From the NCBI RefSeq assembly GCF_032362555.1, contig NC_083532.1:1439001-1503000 (forward strand): a stretch of 64,000 nt of DNA, written 5' to 3'. Under the pieces are notes generated by a model that saw only the letters and a list, made by a program, of their open reading frames with translations, had not been told where the DNA came from and made no database searches. The position numbers and the translations under genes are program-made. This DNA comes from Amyelois transitella (Eukaryota; Arthropoda; Insecta; Lepidoptera; Pyralidae). Positions 63,620-64,000 of this stretch are shown in pieces; within the stretch, counting starts at the first letter, position 1, and each line of letters begins with the position of its first letter.

Positions 63620-64000
63620 ATGTCCACTAATAAAAAGATTTGCATGTTATTATTTGTGTTGTTCTGTGAAGCTATTGCGTTGGTACGTCATATTTTTATT
63701 TATTTAATCTTACATTATATCACGTCTATATCCCTTGCGGGATAGACAGAGCTGTGCCGTGTGGTTCCCGGCACCAATAGGAAAAAGAATAGGTCTACTC
63801 CATCACTCTCCCATGGATGTCGTAAAAAGCGACTAAGGGGTAGGCTTATAAACTTGGGATTCTTCTTTTAGGCGACGGGCTAGCAACCCGTCACTATTTG
63901 AACCTCAATTCCATCATAAAGCCAAACAGCTGAATGTGGCCTATCAGTCTTTACAAGACTGTTAGCTCTGTCCACCCCGCAAGGGATATAGACATAATTA
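63620..64000 (+). CDS. SSC17: first (signal-peptide) exon only, rest outside window
   Basis: Exon 1 is 63620-63682, 21 codons, beginning MSTNKKICMLLFVLFC and ending AIAL before a GTACGT donor, phase 0. It matches the first-exon pattern of the cluster. The second exon lies beyond base 64000; the intron contains Rep-A sequence. Nothing can be said about the mature protein. Confidence 0.6.
63752..64000 (+). repeat. Rep-A copy, full, at window end
   Basis: In SSC17 intron; inserted beside or into an older minus-strand Rep-A fragment (63719-63751). Confidence 0.7.

Noticed and set aside
1-64000. CRISPR arrays, operons, LTR or virus-derived elements
   Set aside because: No spacer-repeat pattern, no prokaryotic gene layout, and no gag/pol/env or capsid-type frames or paired long terminal repeats were seen.

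Overview
This is an AT-rich insect nuclear window, almost certainly from a moth or butterfly. The evidence is the dense load of short retroposons of lepidopteran type: tRNA-headed SINEs, elements ending in GTAT/ATAC microsatellites, and the 'ccgcggcttcgcccgcg'-type repeats. Small introns, TATA boxes and TCAGT initiators fit an arthropod genome. I see no bacterial genes, CRISPR arrays, free-standing RNA genes or recognisable LTR/viral elements.

The backbone is a cluster of 17 small secreted-protein genes (called SSC1-SSC17 here, for split-signal cluster). Sixteen share one architecture: a first coding exon of 12-21 codons that encodes little more than the signal-peptide core, a phase-0 intron, then one main exon with the cleavage site (usually ...S-Q or ...A-Q) and the mature protein (SSC16 has one extra exon; the main exon of SSC17 lies beyond the window). 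The mature proteins are low-complexity (Pro/Val/Asn/Leu-rich, some Cys-rich) and differ greatly from each other. Two sequence signatures tie most of them together. One is a hydrophobic helix-like core of type NLANALQLLIVSNLL (SSC2, 3, 4, 6, 7, and a diverged form in SSC5). The other is a short C-terminal tail of type KIPIPPP-x-(I/L) (SSC10, 11, 12, diverged in SSC8 and SSC9). SSC1 and SSC14 are long Asn/Leu-rich repetitive proteins. I do not recognise the family by name. Its split signal peptide, its alternating orientations and its GATA-rich TATA promoters resemble lepidopteran chorion (eggshell) loci, so an eggshell or other extracellular-matrix role is my leading inference. It is not established.

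Layout. 1-27.8 kb: SSC1(-), SSC2(+), SSC3(-), SSC4(-), SSC5(-), SSC6(+), SSC7(-), SSC8(+), with a lone exon encoding a PKA-RII-type dimerisation domain at 26.14-26.36 kb and a 5'-truncated LINE at 16.6-17.75 kb. 28.2-36.3 kb: a large CR1/Jockey-group LINE carrying a second, opposite-strand LINE inside it; that inner LINE is an in-frame fusion of ORF1 to reverse transcriptase. 36.4-38.3 kb: the one clear housekeeping gene, FAM136A (four exons). 40.9-42.1 kb: the Cys/Gly-rich SSC9. 43.1-45.1 kb: an intact four-exon Tc1/mariner-superfamily transposase with a long D-E spacing (81 residues between them). 47-64 kb: SSC10(+)/SSC11(-), SSC12(+), SSC13(+), SSC14(+)/SSC15(-), SSC16(+), and the first exon of SSC17(+).

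Nearly everything between exons is repeat. The commonest family (Rep-A, about 260 bp when full, close to 50 copies) sits in most of the signal-peptide introns. It shares its 3' end style with the local LINE tail (Rep-B), which suggests a SINE/LINE partnership.
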